Made by a program: the position numbers and the translations under genes. Source: Beijerinckiaceae bacterium (GTDB lineage: Bacteria; Pseudomonadota; Alphaproteobacteria; Rhizobiales; Beijerinckiaceae). Taken from it: a DNA stretch of 56,193 bases. The DNA lies in NCBI GenBank assembly GCA_947475995.1, contig CANJNI010000030.1, forward strand, positions 1-56,193. Direction: 5' to 3'. This document shows, piece after piece, positions 25,943 through 37,457 of the stretch (positions are counted from its first letter, which is position 1; the number at the start of each line of letters is the position of its first letter). The notes under the pieces were generated by a model, which saw nothing but the letters and a program-made list of their open reading frames with translations, was not told the origin of the DNA and searched no databases.

Positions 25943-27112
25943 CTAGGCTTCGAGCGCGATCCCGCTCTCCGTGCGCATGAGCCTCTTGGCTCGATACATG
26001 GCCCGGTCGGCATATTCGATGATGAGATGCTTGTGCTCGACTTCCGCCGGATAGATCACACGGCCGACGCTCGCGGTGATCGTGTGTTCTGCGCCTTCCA
26101 CGTCCACCGGCATGGCGATGAGCTGATGCACCCGCTCGACCAGCTGGGCGACCTCGTTCTCGTCCTTCACGAATTCCGCCAGAATCGCGAATTCGTCGCC
26201 GCCAAGCCGGGCCACGATATCCTCGCGGCGAATGGCATGGCGCAGGCGATGGGCGATCTTGCACAGAACCTTGTCGCCGATCTGGTGGCCGTGATCGTCG
26301 TTGATCTTCTTGAACCCGTTGAAATCGACATAAAGCATGGCGAGCTGGCCGCCATGGCGGTCGACGCGCGCACAGGCCTGATCGAGTCGCTGGTGCAGGC
26401 AGCGCGCGTTGGACAGGCTCGTCAGGGGATCTTCATTGGCGAGCGCCGCCAATTGCGCGCGTTCCTCGTCACGTTGGGCGCGCAGCCTTGCATTGGCCCG
26501 GCTGTAAACCGTGAACGCCAGCACCACGATGATGAAGGACGTGAGGCGCGTCAGCGCCTGATTCAGCGCCGGATTGGCCGTGGATGTATAGTCCGGAAAC
26601 TCAAATCCAAAAATTTGCGTGGCCACGAGCTGCGCGGCGCTGCTGACGACCACGATGACGGCCGCGAGCGCCCCGGCGCGTTCGCCATACAGGCAGAAAT
26701 AGACTGCGGGCAGCACCATCAGCATCGGCGCAGCGACCGATTCCGGAAATCCGCCGGTCAGCAGGATAGGGCCGAGCGTTCCGAACAGGACCGCTACGGC
26801 TAGGATGAGACGGGCGCGCGCGAAATGGCCGTTGATCAGCGACCAGAGCGATCCGCCGATCACCGCCATGATGGCCGCAATCAGCGGTCCGAATAAGATA
26901 CGGGTGGAAAAATCCATCTGGGACGCGCCAACGCCCAGAAATACGGCGAGAAATGCCAGCAGCATCCCCAGCAGCACCAGATGGATGTGAAACAGAACCG
27001 TCGCCGAAAATTCGATCTCGGCGTTCAGCGGAAGATTCCGGCGCATCCGGTCGACGAAAGGCGCAATACAGACCGACTGCAGTTTCCCGGCGATCCGGCT
27101 CAAGCCTGTCAT
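25943..27112 (-). CDS. Membrane-bound diguanylate cyclase (GGDEF domain)
   Basis: 389 residues. Six hydrophobic segments (about 38-62, 68-90, 98-117, 122-138, 144-166 and 186-204) form an N-terminal membrane sensor, then a short coiled linker. The GGDEF domain (about 222-385) has DPLTSLSNARCL, LYVDFNGFKKINDDHGH and the intact active-site motif ARLGGDEFAIL. RRED five residues before the motif fits the inhibitory RxxD I-site. It should therefore make cyclic di-GMP with product inhibition. No EAL domain follows. It is divergent from ruvB, with a perfect inverted repeat in between. Confidence 0.9.
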   Translation of the reverse strand: MTGLSRIAGKLQSVCIAPFVDRMRRNLPLNAEIEFSATVLFHIHLVLLGMLLAFLAVFLGVGASQMDFSTRILFGPLIAAIMAVIGGSLWSLINGHFARARLILAVAVLFGTLGPILLTGGFPESVAAPMLMVLPAVYFCLYGERAGALAAVIVVVSSAAQLVATQIFGFEFPDYTSTANPALNQALTRLTSFIIVVLAFTVYSRANARLRAQRDEERAQLAALANEDPLTSLSNARCLHQRLDQACARVDRHGGQLAMLYVDFNGFKKINDDHGHQIGDKVLCKIAHRLRHAIRREDIVARLGGDEFAILAEFVKDENEVAQLVERVHQLIAMPVDVEGAEHTITASVGRVIYPAEVEHKHLIIEYADRAMYRAKRLMRTESGIALEA

Positions 27113-27172
27113 CTGGAGGCAATCCTGTGCAATGCTGCGGTTCGGGGACGGCTGGTCGACAATGGAGACGAA

Positions 27173-27192
27173 CGATTACCAAAATGTAATCG
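27173..27192. promoter_or_regulatory. Inverted repeat in the GGDEF-ruvB divergent region
   Basis: CGATTAC-CAAAAT-GTAATCG is a perfect inverted repeat with 7-bp arms and a 6-bp spacer. It lies 60 bases from the GGDEF start and 85 from ruvB. It could control either gene. It does not resemble the alphaproteobacterial SOS box (GTTC-N7-GTTC). Confidence 0.4.
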
Positions 27193-27277
27193 GCGCAATA
27201 TTCTGTCCTTTGCAATTTATTCGCGTTGAGCGGGCGTAAATCATCCATGTTTCCCTGATCCCGGGGAGGGGCCTATA

Positions 27278-28353
<1,076 letters not shown>

Positions 28354-28357
<4 letters not shown>

Positions 28358-28773
28358 CGAACTTCCCCCACCTTTTCCCCGTCCGGGTCTATTACGAGGA
28401 CACGGACTTTTCCGGCGCGGTCTATCACGCCAATTACCTGCGCTTCATGGAGCGCGGCCGGACGGAGCTTTTGCGCTCGCTGGGGGTCCATCAGGGGCAG
28501 GCGCTGGGCGCTGCCCACGGGGAAGCGTTCGGCTTCGTCGTGCGCCGCATGGAGATCGACTTCCTCAAGCCCGCCCGGATGGACGATGAACTCATCGTCG
28601 AAACCACCCCAATGAAAGTCGGCGGGGCCTCCATCGACCTCAATCAGCGGGTTTTGCGGGATGGGGAGGTTCTCGTCACCGCGCAGGTGCGGGTCGGCTG
28701 CGTGGTCGGCGGCCGGGCAGGGCGGCTTCCGGCAGAGGTGCGCCGCAAGCTCGGGCATTCCGCCCAAGGGTGA
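28354..28773 (+). CDS. ybgC: YbgC-type acyl-CoA thioesterase (Tol-Pal associated)
   Basis: 139 residues, GTG start overlapping the ruvB stop by 4 bp (GTGA). This is a single hot-dog domain with [20 protein letters not shown], which includes the catalytic Asp, and the downstream [22 protein letters not shown]. YbgC hydrolyses acyl-CoA esters and is usually encoded at the head of tol-pal operons, as here. The order ruvB-ybgC-tolQ is conserved among alphaproteobacteria. Confidence 0.93.
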
Positions 28774-28946
28774 TCCGTTGTACCAATTCCGGATCGTAAC
28801 GCGGCGTTAACCATGACGGGTTCTTAACTCGACCTCCGGGCGGTCCTTCGGCGGGCATGGTTTTCCATAGCCCCACAAATGACCGATTTCGCGGACAGAA
28901 CCGGAGCCGGCTCAGGCCGCTCCCCGACCTCGAAGGAAGTTGCAGA

Positions 28947-29663
28947 ATGGAAGGCACCCTTGGCGCTTCGACCGAAGTCTCGCTCTGGAGCATGTTCTGG
29001 GGCGCGCATTTCGTCGTGAAGCTCGTGATGGTCGGCCTGCTGGTCGCTTCCGTCTGGTGCTGGGCGATCATCATCAACAAGACCATCCTGCTGGCGCGCA
29101 CCAACAAGGCCATGGACAAGTTCGAGGAATCGTTCTGGTCCGGCAATTCGCTGGAGGAACTTTACCAGTCCCTGTCGGCCAAGCCGACGACTGCCATGGC
29201 GAGCCTGTTCGTCGCCGCCATGCGCGAGTGGAAGCGTTCCTTCGCCAACGCGGGCGCGGCCTTCATGGGCTTGCAGGCGCGAATCGAGAAGGTGCTCGAC
29301 GTCTCCATCGCCCGCGAGGTGGAGCGGCTCGAATCGCAATTGCTGGTTCTGGCGTCGGTAGCTTCGGCAGGTCCGTTCGTGGGCCTGTTCGGCACAGTCT
29401 GGGGCATCATGACGTCTTTCCGCTCCATCGCGGCCTCAAAGAACACGTCTCTGGCGGTGGTTGCGCCCGGCATTGCGGAGGCTTTGTTCGCCACCGCCAT
29501 CGGGCTGTTCGCGGCCATTCCGGCGCTGATTTTCTACAACATCCTGCAGGGCAAGGTGGCCCGCTCGCAGGCCCGGATGGAATCCTTCGCGGATGAATTC
29601 TCGTCGATCCTGTCGCGGCAGATCGATCACCACGTCGCCACCGAACGCGACCGCGCGGCCTGA
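28947..29663 (+). CDS. tolQ: TolQ, proton-channel subunit of the Tol-Pal system
   Basis: 238 residues from the ATG at 28947 (AAGGAAG at 28933-28939); the frame is open to 28857 without homology. Three membrane segments occur at about residues 16-40, 135-157 and 170-195. The MotA/TolQ/ExbB signature GPFVGLFGTVWGIMTSF and the segment IGLFAAIPALIFYN are present. TolQ forms the inner-membrane motor with TolR, energising TolA for outer-membrane constriction at division. tolR follows after 15 bases. Confidence 0.94.
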   Translation: MEGTLGASTEVSLWSMFWGAHFVVKLVMVGLLVASVWCWAIIINKTILLARTNKAMDKFEESFWSGNSLEELYQSLSAKPTTAMASLFVAAMREWKRSFANAGAAFMGLQARIEKVLDVSIAREVERLESQLLVLASVASAGPFVGLFGTVWGIMTSFRSIAASKNTSLAVVAPGIAEALFATAIGLFAAIPALIFYNILQGKVARSQARMESFADEFSSILSRQIDHHVATERDRAA

Positions 29664-29678
29664 TCGGGAGATTGCGCG

Positions 29679-30125
29679 ATGGGAATGAGTGTTTCGGCAG
29701 GCGGGAAGGGTGGTCGCAGACGGCGCGGCGTGCCGCGTTACGGGGCGATGGCCGAGATCAACATGACGCCGTTCATCGACGTCATGCTGGTGCTGCTCAT
29801 TATCTTCATGGTGGCTGCGCCCTTGCTGGCGACTGGCGTGCCGATAGATCTGCCGGAGACAAAGGCTGCGGCGCTCAACATCGACACCAAGCCGATCAGC
29901 GTCTCCATCGACGAGCGCGGGACCATCACGCTCATGGACCAGCCGGTGCAGATTTCGGATCTGCCTGCGCGGCTGGGCGAACTTGCGAAAGGCGGTTTTG
30001 ACGAGCGCATCTATGTGCGCGGGTCGAAACAGGTGAATTACGGCCGCGTGGCCGAGGTCATGTCGCTCATCACCAGCGTTGGCTACAAGAAAGTCGCGCT
30101 TGTGACCGAGCAGGAGAAGAAGTGA
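29679..30125 (+). CDS. tolR: TolR, motor subunit of the Tol-Pal system
   Basis: 148 residues. A basic N-terminus (GGKGGRRRRGVPRYG) leads to the single membrane segment containing EINMTPFIDVMLVLLIIFMV, where the Asp is the proton-carrying residue. A periplasmic ExbD/TolR domain of normal length follows. It is preceded by GGGAG with 8-base spacing. It works with TolQ to use the proton motive force. Confidence 0.94.
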   Translation: MGMSVSAGGKGGRRRRGVPRYGAMAEINMTPFIDVMLVLLIIFMVAAPLLATGVPIDLPETKAAALNIDTKPISVSIDERGTITLMDQPVQISDLPARLGELAKGGFDERIYVRGSKQVNYGRVAEVMSLITSVGYKKVALVTEQEKK

Positions 30126-30132
30126 GTTTGCG

Positions 30133-31299
30133 TTGCTGAAGCTTTCCGCAACCGAACCCGGCGTAATCGTTTCCGGCATGGCGCATGGCGCCATCCTGCT
30201 GGCGGCGCTGATCGGCTTTTCGGATGCAAAGCAGTTCGACAATGTGCAGGAAACCGTGCCGGTCGAGGTGCTGACGGACCAGCAGTTCAACGAGATCGTT
30301 CAGGGCGAGAAAACCGCGCCCGCCGCCAAGCCGCAGCCCCCACGGGCCGACAAGGTGGCCGATACTCCCGAGCCGAAGCCTACGCCCGCAAAGCAGGAAG
30401 CCAAGGTCGACGTGCCGACTCCGCCGCCCAGCTTGCGCCGCATCGAGGAGCCCGAGGAAGAAGACGAGCCGGACGAGCCCGCCAAACCGGCTCCCGCACC
30501 GCCGCAGCGCGTCGCGGCCCTGCCGCCGCCGCGTCCGCCTGAGCCGCCCAAGCCGGTCGCGCGTCCGCCCGAACCGCCCAAGGCCGAAGCCATCGAGCCG
30601 CCCAGGCCCCCGGAACGTCCAAAGCCCGAGGTCAAGACCCCTGCGCCTCCGAAGGCGGAGGAGAAGCCGAAGGTCGATCAACTCGCCAAACTGCTCGAAG
30701 CGAAAAAGATCGAGGACGCCAGGGCCGCCGATGCCAAGAAGGCGGCCGACAAGGCCGCTGCTGACGCGAAGGCTGCGGCTGACGCCAAGAAAGCAGCCGA
30801 TGCAAAAGCCGCTGCGGCCGCAAAGGCCAAGGCCGCCGAACAGGCGAACGAGAAATCGAAGTTCGACGCCGGCGCCATTGCGCAGGCCTTGTCGAAGGAC
30901 ACCGCGCAGCAGCGGCCCTCGACCGGCCGCACGGTCAATCAGGTCGCCGCGCTCGGCAGCCCGACCGCGAATGCGCCGCGCATGTCGCCGTCGCTTTGGG
31001 GCCAGCTAGATGGCTACATGCAGGATCAGTACAAGCAGTGCTGGAATTATCTGGGACTGACCAGCGGCCAGAAATACGTTCCGCAGATTCGCGTGCAGTT
31101 CAACCAGAGCGGCGGTCTTGTGGGACAGCCGGAATTGCTGAACAGGCCGTCAGACCCCAATCTTCGTTCGCTCGCCGAAAGCGCGCTGCGCGCCGTGAAG
31201 AAATGCGACCCGCTGCGCATTCCGGCGCAATACGCGCCTTACTACAATGAATGGAAGGCCCGCATCCTGCGCTTCGATCCCGAAGAGATGGCCGGATGA
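30133..31299 (+). CDS. tolA: TolA, envelope-spanning protein of the Tol-Pal system
   Basis: 388 residues from a TTG at 30133; no better start exists upstream. There is a short cytoplasmic start, one membrane segment (about 11-29), then a long Pro/Ala/Lys/Glu-rich stalk (about 55-240) made of PPRPPEPPK-like and AADAKKAADAKAA-like repeats, first extended, then helical. The C-terminal globular domain (about 275-388) contains WGQLDGYMQDQYKQCWNY and AVKKCDPLRIPAQYAPYY. The two Cys residues may pair as in TolA domain III. It lies 8 bases after tolR. Confidence 0.9.
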   Translation: MLKLSATEPGVIVSGMAHGAILLAALIGFSDAKQFDNVQETVPVEVLTDQQFNEIVQGEKTAPAAKPQPPRADKVADTPEPKPTPAKQEAKVDVPTPPPSLRRIEEPEEEDEPDEPAKPAPAPPQRVAALPPPRPPEPPKPVARPPEPPKAEAIEPPRPPERPKPEVKTPAPPKAEEKPKVDQLAKLLEAKKIEDARAADAKKAADKAAADAKAAADAKKAADAKAAAAAKAKAAEQANEKSKFDAGAIAQALSKDTAQQRPSTGRTVNQVAALGSPTANAPRMSPSLWGQLDGYMQDQYKQCWNYLGLTSGQKYVPQIRVQFNQSGGLVGQPELLNRPSDPNLRSLAESALRAVKKCDPLRIPAQYAPYYNEWKARILRFDPEEMAG

Positions 31300-31356
31300 T
31301 GCGGGCTTCATGCAAACGACACCGTTTTCAACTGTGATGACCAGGATCGCCGGACC

Positions 31357-32676
31357 ATGACGTTCAGCCTCTCGCGCCGCCGCGCGACCGCCCTCATCGC
31401 CGGCGCAGCCGCCGCGCCTTTTGTCAGCCCCGCGCACGCGCAGGAACGTTATCTCGACATTCGACCGGGCGGACAGTTCCGCCCCGTTACGATTGCGGTG
31501 ACGCCGTTCGTGGGCGATGCGCAGGGGGCCGCGACCACGCAGGTCATCACCAACAATTTCTCGCGCTCGGTCTTTCTGCAACCTGTCGATCAAAAGAGCT
31601 TTGTCGAGAAGATCGCCAATCCCGATCAGCCTCCACAGATGGATTCGTGGAAAATGATCAACGCGCAATTCGTCGTGACGGGTCGTTCGGGACGCGCCCC
31701 GGACGGACGTCTGCGCACCGAGTTCCGCTTGTGGGACGTCGCGAATGGCCAGCAGGTCGCCGGACAGCAATATGTGACGGACCCGGCCAATTCGCGCCGC
31801 GTTGCGCATATCATTTCCGATGCGATCTTCCAGCGCGTGACGGGCGAGAAGGGTCATTTCGACACGCGCGTCGTGTTCGTCGATGAGTCCGGCCCGAAGG
31901 AGAAGCGCCGCAAGCGCCTCGCCATCATGGATCAGGACGGCGGGAACGTGCGCTACCTGACGCGCGGCGACGATCTGGTGGTGACGCCGCGCTTCTCGCC
32001 GTCCTCTCAGGACGTGACCTTCATGTCCTTCGGAGCAGGCGACCCGAAGGTCTATCTGCTCAACATCGAGAGCGGCCAGCGCGAAGTCGTCGGAAATTTT
32101 CCCGGCATGACCTTCAGTCCGCGCTTCTCGCCCGACGGGCAGCGTATCGTTATGTCGCTGTCGCAGGGCTCGGCCACGAATCTCTTCGCCATGGACCTGC
32201 GGTCGCGCTCCACCACGCGGCTCACCAATACGGCGGCGATCGACACCTCGCCGTCCTATTCGCCTGACGGATCGCAACTCGTGTTCGAGTCGGATCGCGG
32301 CGGCGGCCAGCAGATCTACACGATGAGCGCAGGCGGCGGCAGCGGCAAGCGCATCTCGTTCGGCGAAGGCGCGCGCTATTCGACGCCCGTCTGGTCCCCG
32401 AAGGGCGATCTCATTGCGTTCACGCGCCAGAAGGGCGGCTCGTTCGCCATCGGAGTCATGAAGCCCGACGGAAGCGGCGAGCGCATCCTCACCGAGGGCT
32501 ATCACAACGAAGGCCCCACCTGGGCGCCGAACGGCCTGTACCTGATGTTCTTCCGCGATCCGGGCGGGCAGTCCGGCTCGAAAGTTTTCATGTGCGATGT
32601 GTTCGGCCGTGGGGAATTCGGCGTACCGACTCCCGCGTTCGCGTCCGATCCCTCATGGGGTCCGCTGCTGACCTGA
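31357..32676 (+). CDS. tolB: TolB, periplasmic beta-propeller of the Tol-Pal system
   Basis: 439 residues. The signal peptide contains [18 protein letters not shown] followed by an AHA cleavage site; its Arg triplet would be compatible with Tat export, though this is not proven. The N-terminal alpha/beta domain (about 35-165) is followed by WD40-like PD40 repeats, seen as [44 protein letters not shown] and [14 protein letters not shown]. TolB links Pal to TolA. No pal gene follows: a terminator and a convergent ligC come next, so the tol operon ends here. Confidence 0.94.
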   Translation: MTFSLSRRRATALIAGAAAAPFVSPAHAQERYLDIRPGGQFRPVTIAVTPFVGDAQGAATTQVITNNFSRSVFLQPVDQKSFVEKIANPDQPPQMDSWKMINAQFVVTGRSGRAPDGRLRTEFRLWDVANGQQVAGQQYVTDPANSRRVAHIISDAIFQRVTGEKGHFDTRVVFVDESGPKEKRRKRLAIMDQDGGNVRYLTRGDDLVVTPRFSPSSQDVTFMSFGAGDPKVYLLNIESGQREVVGNFPGMTFSPRFSPDGQRIVMSLSQGSATNLFAMDLRSRSTTRLTNTAAIDTSPSYSPDGSQLVFESDRGGGQQIYTMSAGGGSGKRISFGEGARYSTPVWSPKGDLIAFTRQKGGSFAIGVMKPDGSGERILTEGYHNEGPTWAPNGLYLMFFRDPGGQSGSKVFMCDVFGRGEFGVPTPAFASDPSWGPLLT

Positions 32677-32697
32677 GGTCGATTCCTGCGCAAATAA

Positions 32698-32735
32698 AAA
32701 AGCCGGCCCGCTTTGGCGGAACGGCTTTTCTTTTG
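32698..32735. terminator. Bidirectional intrinsic terminator between tolB and ligC
   Basis: AAAAGCCG pairs with CGGCTTTT around an inner CCGC-TTTG-GCGG hairpin, followed by further T residues. The A-run on the 5' side becomes a U-run on the other strand, so it can serve both the tol operon and the convergent ligC. Confidence 0.75.
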
Positions 32736-32749
32736 GTCGATGAAACGTC

Positions 32750-33703
32750 TTACTTCTTGAACTTGGCGAACTGCTGTTCGACGCGGTCGAGCGTCTGCAT
32801 GGCGCGCAGCGCATCTTCCACCGACGAGTTCGGCTGGCGGTTTTCCTGAATCGCCTTGATGAATTCGCGATCCTGATTTTCAAACCCGACCTGCGAAACA
32901 TCGACGCCCGTGGTGTCGATCATGTTCTCGTGGCCGTCCTTCAACTGGTCGTAGAAGGCGATGTAGGTGCCCTTGTCGCAGATGTAGCGGAACGGCGAGC
33001 CGATCGGGCCGTCATTGTTGAACGAGAGCGACAGCGTGCAGATCGCGCCGTTCTTGGCCTTCATCACGATGCCCATGTCCATCGCAATGCCGAGCTCGGG
33101 ATGGTGCGGGCCTTCGACGCCGTAGATTTGCTCCGGCACGTCGCCGGTCTGGTAGATGAACATATCGACCGTGTGGCAGGCATGGTGCCACAACAGGTGA
33201 TCGACCCACGAGCGCGGCGCGCCCAGTGCGTTCATGTTCTTGCGGCGGAAGAAATAGGTGTGAGCCTGCAACTGCTGCAGCGTCAGATCGCCCGACACGA
33301 TGCGCTTGTGGACCCACTGGTGGCCGGGGTTGAAGCGGCGCACATGGCCCGCCATCGCCACCAGGCCGGTTTCCTTCTGGAGCTTCACGAGATGCTCGGC
33401 GTCCTTCAGCGAATCCGTCATCGGGATTTCGATCAGGACATGCTTGCCGGCCTTGAGGCAGGCTTCGGCCTGATCGTGGTGCATCTGGGTGGGCGAGGTC
33501 AGGATGACGGCGTCGACATCCTTGCGGGTGATGGCGGCCTGAAAGTCGGTCGTGGCGAACGGCACCTTGTATTCGGCGGCAGTCTTCTCGGTGCCTTCCT
33601 TGGTGCGGCTCTGAAGCGCCGTGACCTGCATGCCCGGAATGGCGTTGATGGCCTTGAGATGCGCGACGCCCATGGCGCCGTTGCCCACAATACAAAACTT
33701 CAT
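32750..33703 (-). CDS. ligC: 4-carboxy-2-hydroxymuconate-6-semialdehyde dehydrogenase (LigC)
   Basis: 317 residues from the ATG at 33703. This is a Gfo/Idh/MocA oxidoreductase with the Rossmann start FCIVGNGAMGVAHL and AVILTSPTQMHHDQAE. The blocks HVRRFNPGHQWVHKRI, TYFFRRKNMNALGAPRSW, DHLLWHHACHTVDMF and GAICTLSLSFNNDGP match LigC of Sphingobium closely, much better than other family members. LigC oxidises the product of protocatechuate 4,5-cleavage to 2-pyrone-4,6-dicarboxylate with NADP. It is divergent from ligAB across a 346-base gap, which supports the assignment. It converges on tolB. Confidence 0.9.
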   Translation of the reverse strand: MKFCIVGNGAMGVAHLKAINAIPGMQVTALQSRTKEGTEKTAAEYKVPFATTDFQAAITRKDVDAVILTSPTQMHHDQAEACLKAGKHVLIEIPMTDSLKDAEHLVKLQKETGLVAMAGHVRRFNPGHQWVHKRIVSGDLTLQQLQAHTYFFRRKNMNALGAPRSWVDHLLWHHACHTVDMFIYQTGDVPEQIYGVEGPHHPELGIAMDMGIVMKAKNGAICTLSLSFNNDGPIGSPFRYICDKGTYIAFYDQLKDGHENMIDTTGVDVSQVGFENQDREFIKAIQENRQPNSSVEDALRAMQTLDRVEQQFAKFKK

Positions 33704-33816
33704 GGAGTTTCCCCGCTGCAAAAGGTGAACGCCGGAGACCCGGCGGGGACGCAAGGTCCCGACGGCGCGCGTTTAGCACGGATGGCGGGGGCGGGGAATG
33801 GCGGGGGTGGGGGCGA

Positions 33817-33927
33817 TTCCTCTCCCCGCGTGCGGGGAGAGGGCAGGGTGAGGGGCTGATCATCGGCGCGGAATTTACCTGACTAGCCCCTCATCCCAAC
33901 CTTCTCCCCGTTCACGGGGAGAAGGGG
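33817..33927. repeat. Pair of inverted palindromic elements (Rhizobiales REP-like)
   Basis: Two units of about 40 bases face each other. The first has CTCTCCCCGCGTGCGGGGAG followed by ggcagggtgagggg. The second has cccctcatcccaacc followed by TTCTCCCCGTTCACGGGGAG. Each contains its own hairpin and the two are inverted copies. Elements with this layout are dispersed in Rhizobiales genomes. It occupies the ligC-ligA divergent region. Confidence 0.75.
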
Positions 33928-34049
33928 TGCTACGCTTCCTTCCAACCATTCCAATCTGCGCCGTCCGGCGATGCGGCGCTTGTCTCTGCGGCCCCGTCAT
34001 GCCATTTCCAGCATCAACGGCCCGGACGGGCCAAAACCGAGGCGCACCC

Positions 34050-35290
<1,241 letters not shown>

Positions 35291-35322
35291 GCGGCTCCGC
35301 AAGCATCTTCGCGACTGAACAA

Positions 35323-35355
35323 ATGGCCGGAGCGTTGCTCCGGCCATCCTGTTTT
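35323..35355 (+). terminator. Intrinsic terminator after ligAB
   Basis: ATGGCCGGAGC-GTT-GCTCCGGCCAT forms an 11-bp perfect stem, followed by CCTGTTTT. Confidence 0.75.
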
Positions 35356-35387
35356 GAAAGCCCCGGTTTTGGGCGCGCGCCTGCGCC

Positions 35388-36617
35388 CTATCTGCCGATC
35401 ACCTGCCTGCGCCAGTCGATGTTGCGCAGCTCCGGGAACCAGCGCCACCACAGTCCCGTGACGCTCAGCACCACAAGTCCCCCGAAAATCACCGCGCCCT
35501 GTGCGCCCAGGAATTCCGCCGCCACGCCGGATTCGAATGCGCCCAGTTGCCCGGCCGTATTGTTGAACAGGCCGTTCACGGCGATCACCCGGCCGCGCGT
35601 ATCGTCGGGGGCGAGCACCTGAATGAGAGTCTGCCGCGTGACCCCGCTCAGCATGTCCCCCATGCCGACGATGAACATCAGCAGGATCGACAGCGGCGCG
35701 CTGTAGGACACGGCGAACAGGATCGTCCCGATCCCGTAGGTCGCCATGCCGATGAAGATGAACCAGCCGCCGCGTCGCCCGAGCGGATAACGACTGAGGA
35801 TCAGCGCCACCACGAGCCCGCCCAGCGCGGGCGTCGAGCGCAGGACTCCGAATCCCATGGGTCCGATGTGCAGTATGTCGCGCGCGAAGATCGGCAGCAG
35901 AGCCGAAACGCCTCCGAACAGGGTCGCCACCAGATCAAGCGACATGGCGCCGAGCAGCGGCTTCGTTTGCCATATGAAGGACATTCCGCCGAACAGCGAG
36001 GGCCGCTCCGCATCCGGCGAGCGGGGTTCGATGCGCGGCATCAACTGGCTGGCCAGGCAGGCGATCGCCACCAGCAGCGCACAGGCCGCATAAACCGCCT
36101 GCGGCGACAGGGCGAACAGGAACCCGCCCGCCACCGGCCCCATGAGTTGCGAAAGGCGTCCCGCCACCGAATTCGCCGCCACGGCCCGGCTGAGGATCGA
36201 ACGCGGTACGAGATGCGGCAGAAGCGACTGGAGGCTGGGTCCTTCAAAGGTTCGCGCCACCGCATTGGCGAAAAGCAGCGCAAAAAACGCCGTCAGCCAC
36301 AATTGCGGATGGCCGGACAGAAAATAGAGGCTCGCCGCCACCGCGAATTCCGCCGCATAGCACCAGCGCAGGATCGTCCGGCGGTCGCGGAAATCCGCCA
36401 GTTGCCCGGCGAACAGGGTCAGGCACAGGGGCGGCAGGAACTGCGCAAGGCCCGCCATGCCCAGGAGCAGCGGACTGCTGGTCGCCTCGTACACATGCCA
36501 GCCCGCTGCGACGCCGAACATCTGGTTCGCGGTGGTCGTGGCGACGCGTGTGGCGAACATCAGCAAGAAGCCGCGCTCGCCCAGCAGCGAAGCGCGCTCG
36601 GGACTTCGATTGTTCAT
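35388..36617 (-). CDS. MFS transporter (EntS/DUF894-type exporter)
   Basis: 409 residues with about twelve membrane segments. The N-terminus FATRVATTTANQMFGVAAGW, the motif-A-like LADFRDRRTILRWCY and AVNGLFNNTAGQLGAFESGV fit the EntS-like group of MFS exporters. The substrate is not readable. It is convergent with ligAB, and DUF533 diverges from it at the other end. A possible role in efflux of aromatic metabolites is context only. A second transporter of the same subgroup lies at 42817-44121. Confidence 0.85.
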   Translation of the reverse strand: MNNRSPERASLLGERGFLLMFATRVATTTANQMFGVAAGWHVYEATSSPLLLGMAGLAQFLPPLCLTLFAGQLADFRDRRTILRWCYAAEFAVAASLYFLSGHPQLWLTAFFALLFANAVARTFEGPSLQSLLPHLVPRSILSRAVAANSVAGRLSQLMGPVAGGFLFALSPQAVYAACALLVAIACLASQLMPRIEPRSPDAERPSLFGGMSFIWQTKPLLGAMSLDLVATLFGGVSALLPIFARDILHIGPMGFGVLRSTPALGGLVVALILSRYPLGRRGGWFIFIGMATYGIGTILFAVSYSAPLSILLMFIVGMGDMLSGVTRQTLIQVLAPDDTRGRVIAVNGLFNNTAGQLGAFESGVAAEFLGAQGAVIFGGLVVLSVTGLWWRWFPELRNIDWRRQVIGR

Positions 36618-36749
36618 GCGCCGTCAGCCTCCCGATTGCGGCCTATCGCCTTTTTTCCCTCCCGCCAAGGGAAGCCGACAACTTTGGCTTGGCTCTTGTT
36701 CCGCCACAATTGCAGCACGACATGCTGGCTGCATCGAAAGGAAGGCGAC

Positions 36750-37457
36750 ATGGACCCCGGAAAGCTTCTTGAACAATTCCTCGGCGGCGGCGCCGCCGGC
36801 TCGGCGACAGACATGGCCCGCAAGGCAAAGGACCAGTTCCTGCCGCAAGGCCTCGGGGGCATTTCCGGTGGAACTCTGGGCGGCGTTGCGGCCGGCGGCC
36901 TTTTTGGACTCCTGCTCGGCAGCAAGAAGGTCCGCAAGATGGCGGGCGGCGCAGTCGGCTATGGCGGCGCGGCCGTGCTTGGCGCGCTGGCGTTGAAAGC
37001 CTGGCAGGCCTGGCAGAACCCGCAAAGCCAACCGGCGCAGGAATCGGCCGGCGCTCCCGCGCCGTTGCAGCTTCAGCGTCTGGCGGCGGACGGCAAGCCC
37101 TTCGAACTCGCCCTGATCCGCGCCATGATCGCCGCAGCCAACGCGGACGGCCATATCGGTCCGGAGGAGCACAAGGCGATCTTCGAGCACGTCAACCGGC
37201 TCTCGCTCGCAGCCGACGACAAGGCGTTCATTTTCGACGCCCTCTCCCGGCCTGCGGCGGCCTATGAAATCGCCGCTCTGGCCAATGGCCCCGAACAGGC
37301 CTCGGAGATCTGGCTGGCCGCCCGCATGGCGATTGACCCGGACGATCCGCGCGAACAGGCGTTCCTGCAAACCCTCGGCTCTTCGCTGAATCTTGCCGCC
37401 GGGCTGATCGAAAATCTCGAACGGCAGATTGCGCAGGTTGTCCCGACCGCCGGCTAG
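36750..37457 (+). CDS. DUF533 (TerB-like) protein
   Basis: 235 residues from the ATG at 36750, preceded by AAAGGAAGG; the same frame is open far upstream but only antisense to the MFS gene. The N-terminal half is Gly/Ala-rich with a hydrophobic stretch (GLGGISGGTLGGVAAGGLFG, then GYGGAAVLGALALKAW). The C-terminal half is the helical TerB-like DUF533 domain with LIRAMIAAANADGHIGPEE. Function is unknown; TerB-like domains are acidic and may bind metal ions. It converges with the GST gene, and the two stop codons overlap by 4 bases. Confidence 0.85.
   Translation: MDPGKLLEQFLGGGAAGSATDMARKAKDQFLPQGLGGISGGTLGGVAAGGLFGLLLGSKKVRKMAGGAVGYGGAAVLGALALKAWQAWQNPQSQPAQESAGAPAPLQLQRLAADGKPFELALIRAMIAAANADGHIGPEEHKAIFEHVNRLSLAADDKAFIFDALSRPAAAYEIAALANGPEQASEIWLAARMAIDPDDPREQAFLQTLGSSLNLAAGLIENLERQIAQVVPTAG

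Noticed and set aside
28807..28829. Two TTAAC motifs upstream of tolQ as a possible CtrA box
   Set aside because: The spacing between the TTAA halves is 13 rather than 7 bases.
31150..32505. 451-codon minus-strand open frame
   Set aside because: Reverse shadow of tolB.
35547..36749. 400-codon open frame upstream of and continuous with the DUF533 start
   Set aside because: It lies antisense to the MFS gene, is full of Arg/His/Gln with no family pattern, and a good ribosome site precedes the internal ATG at 36750.
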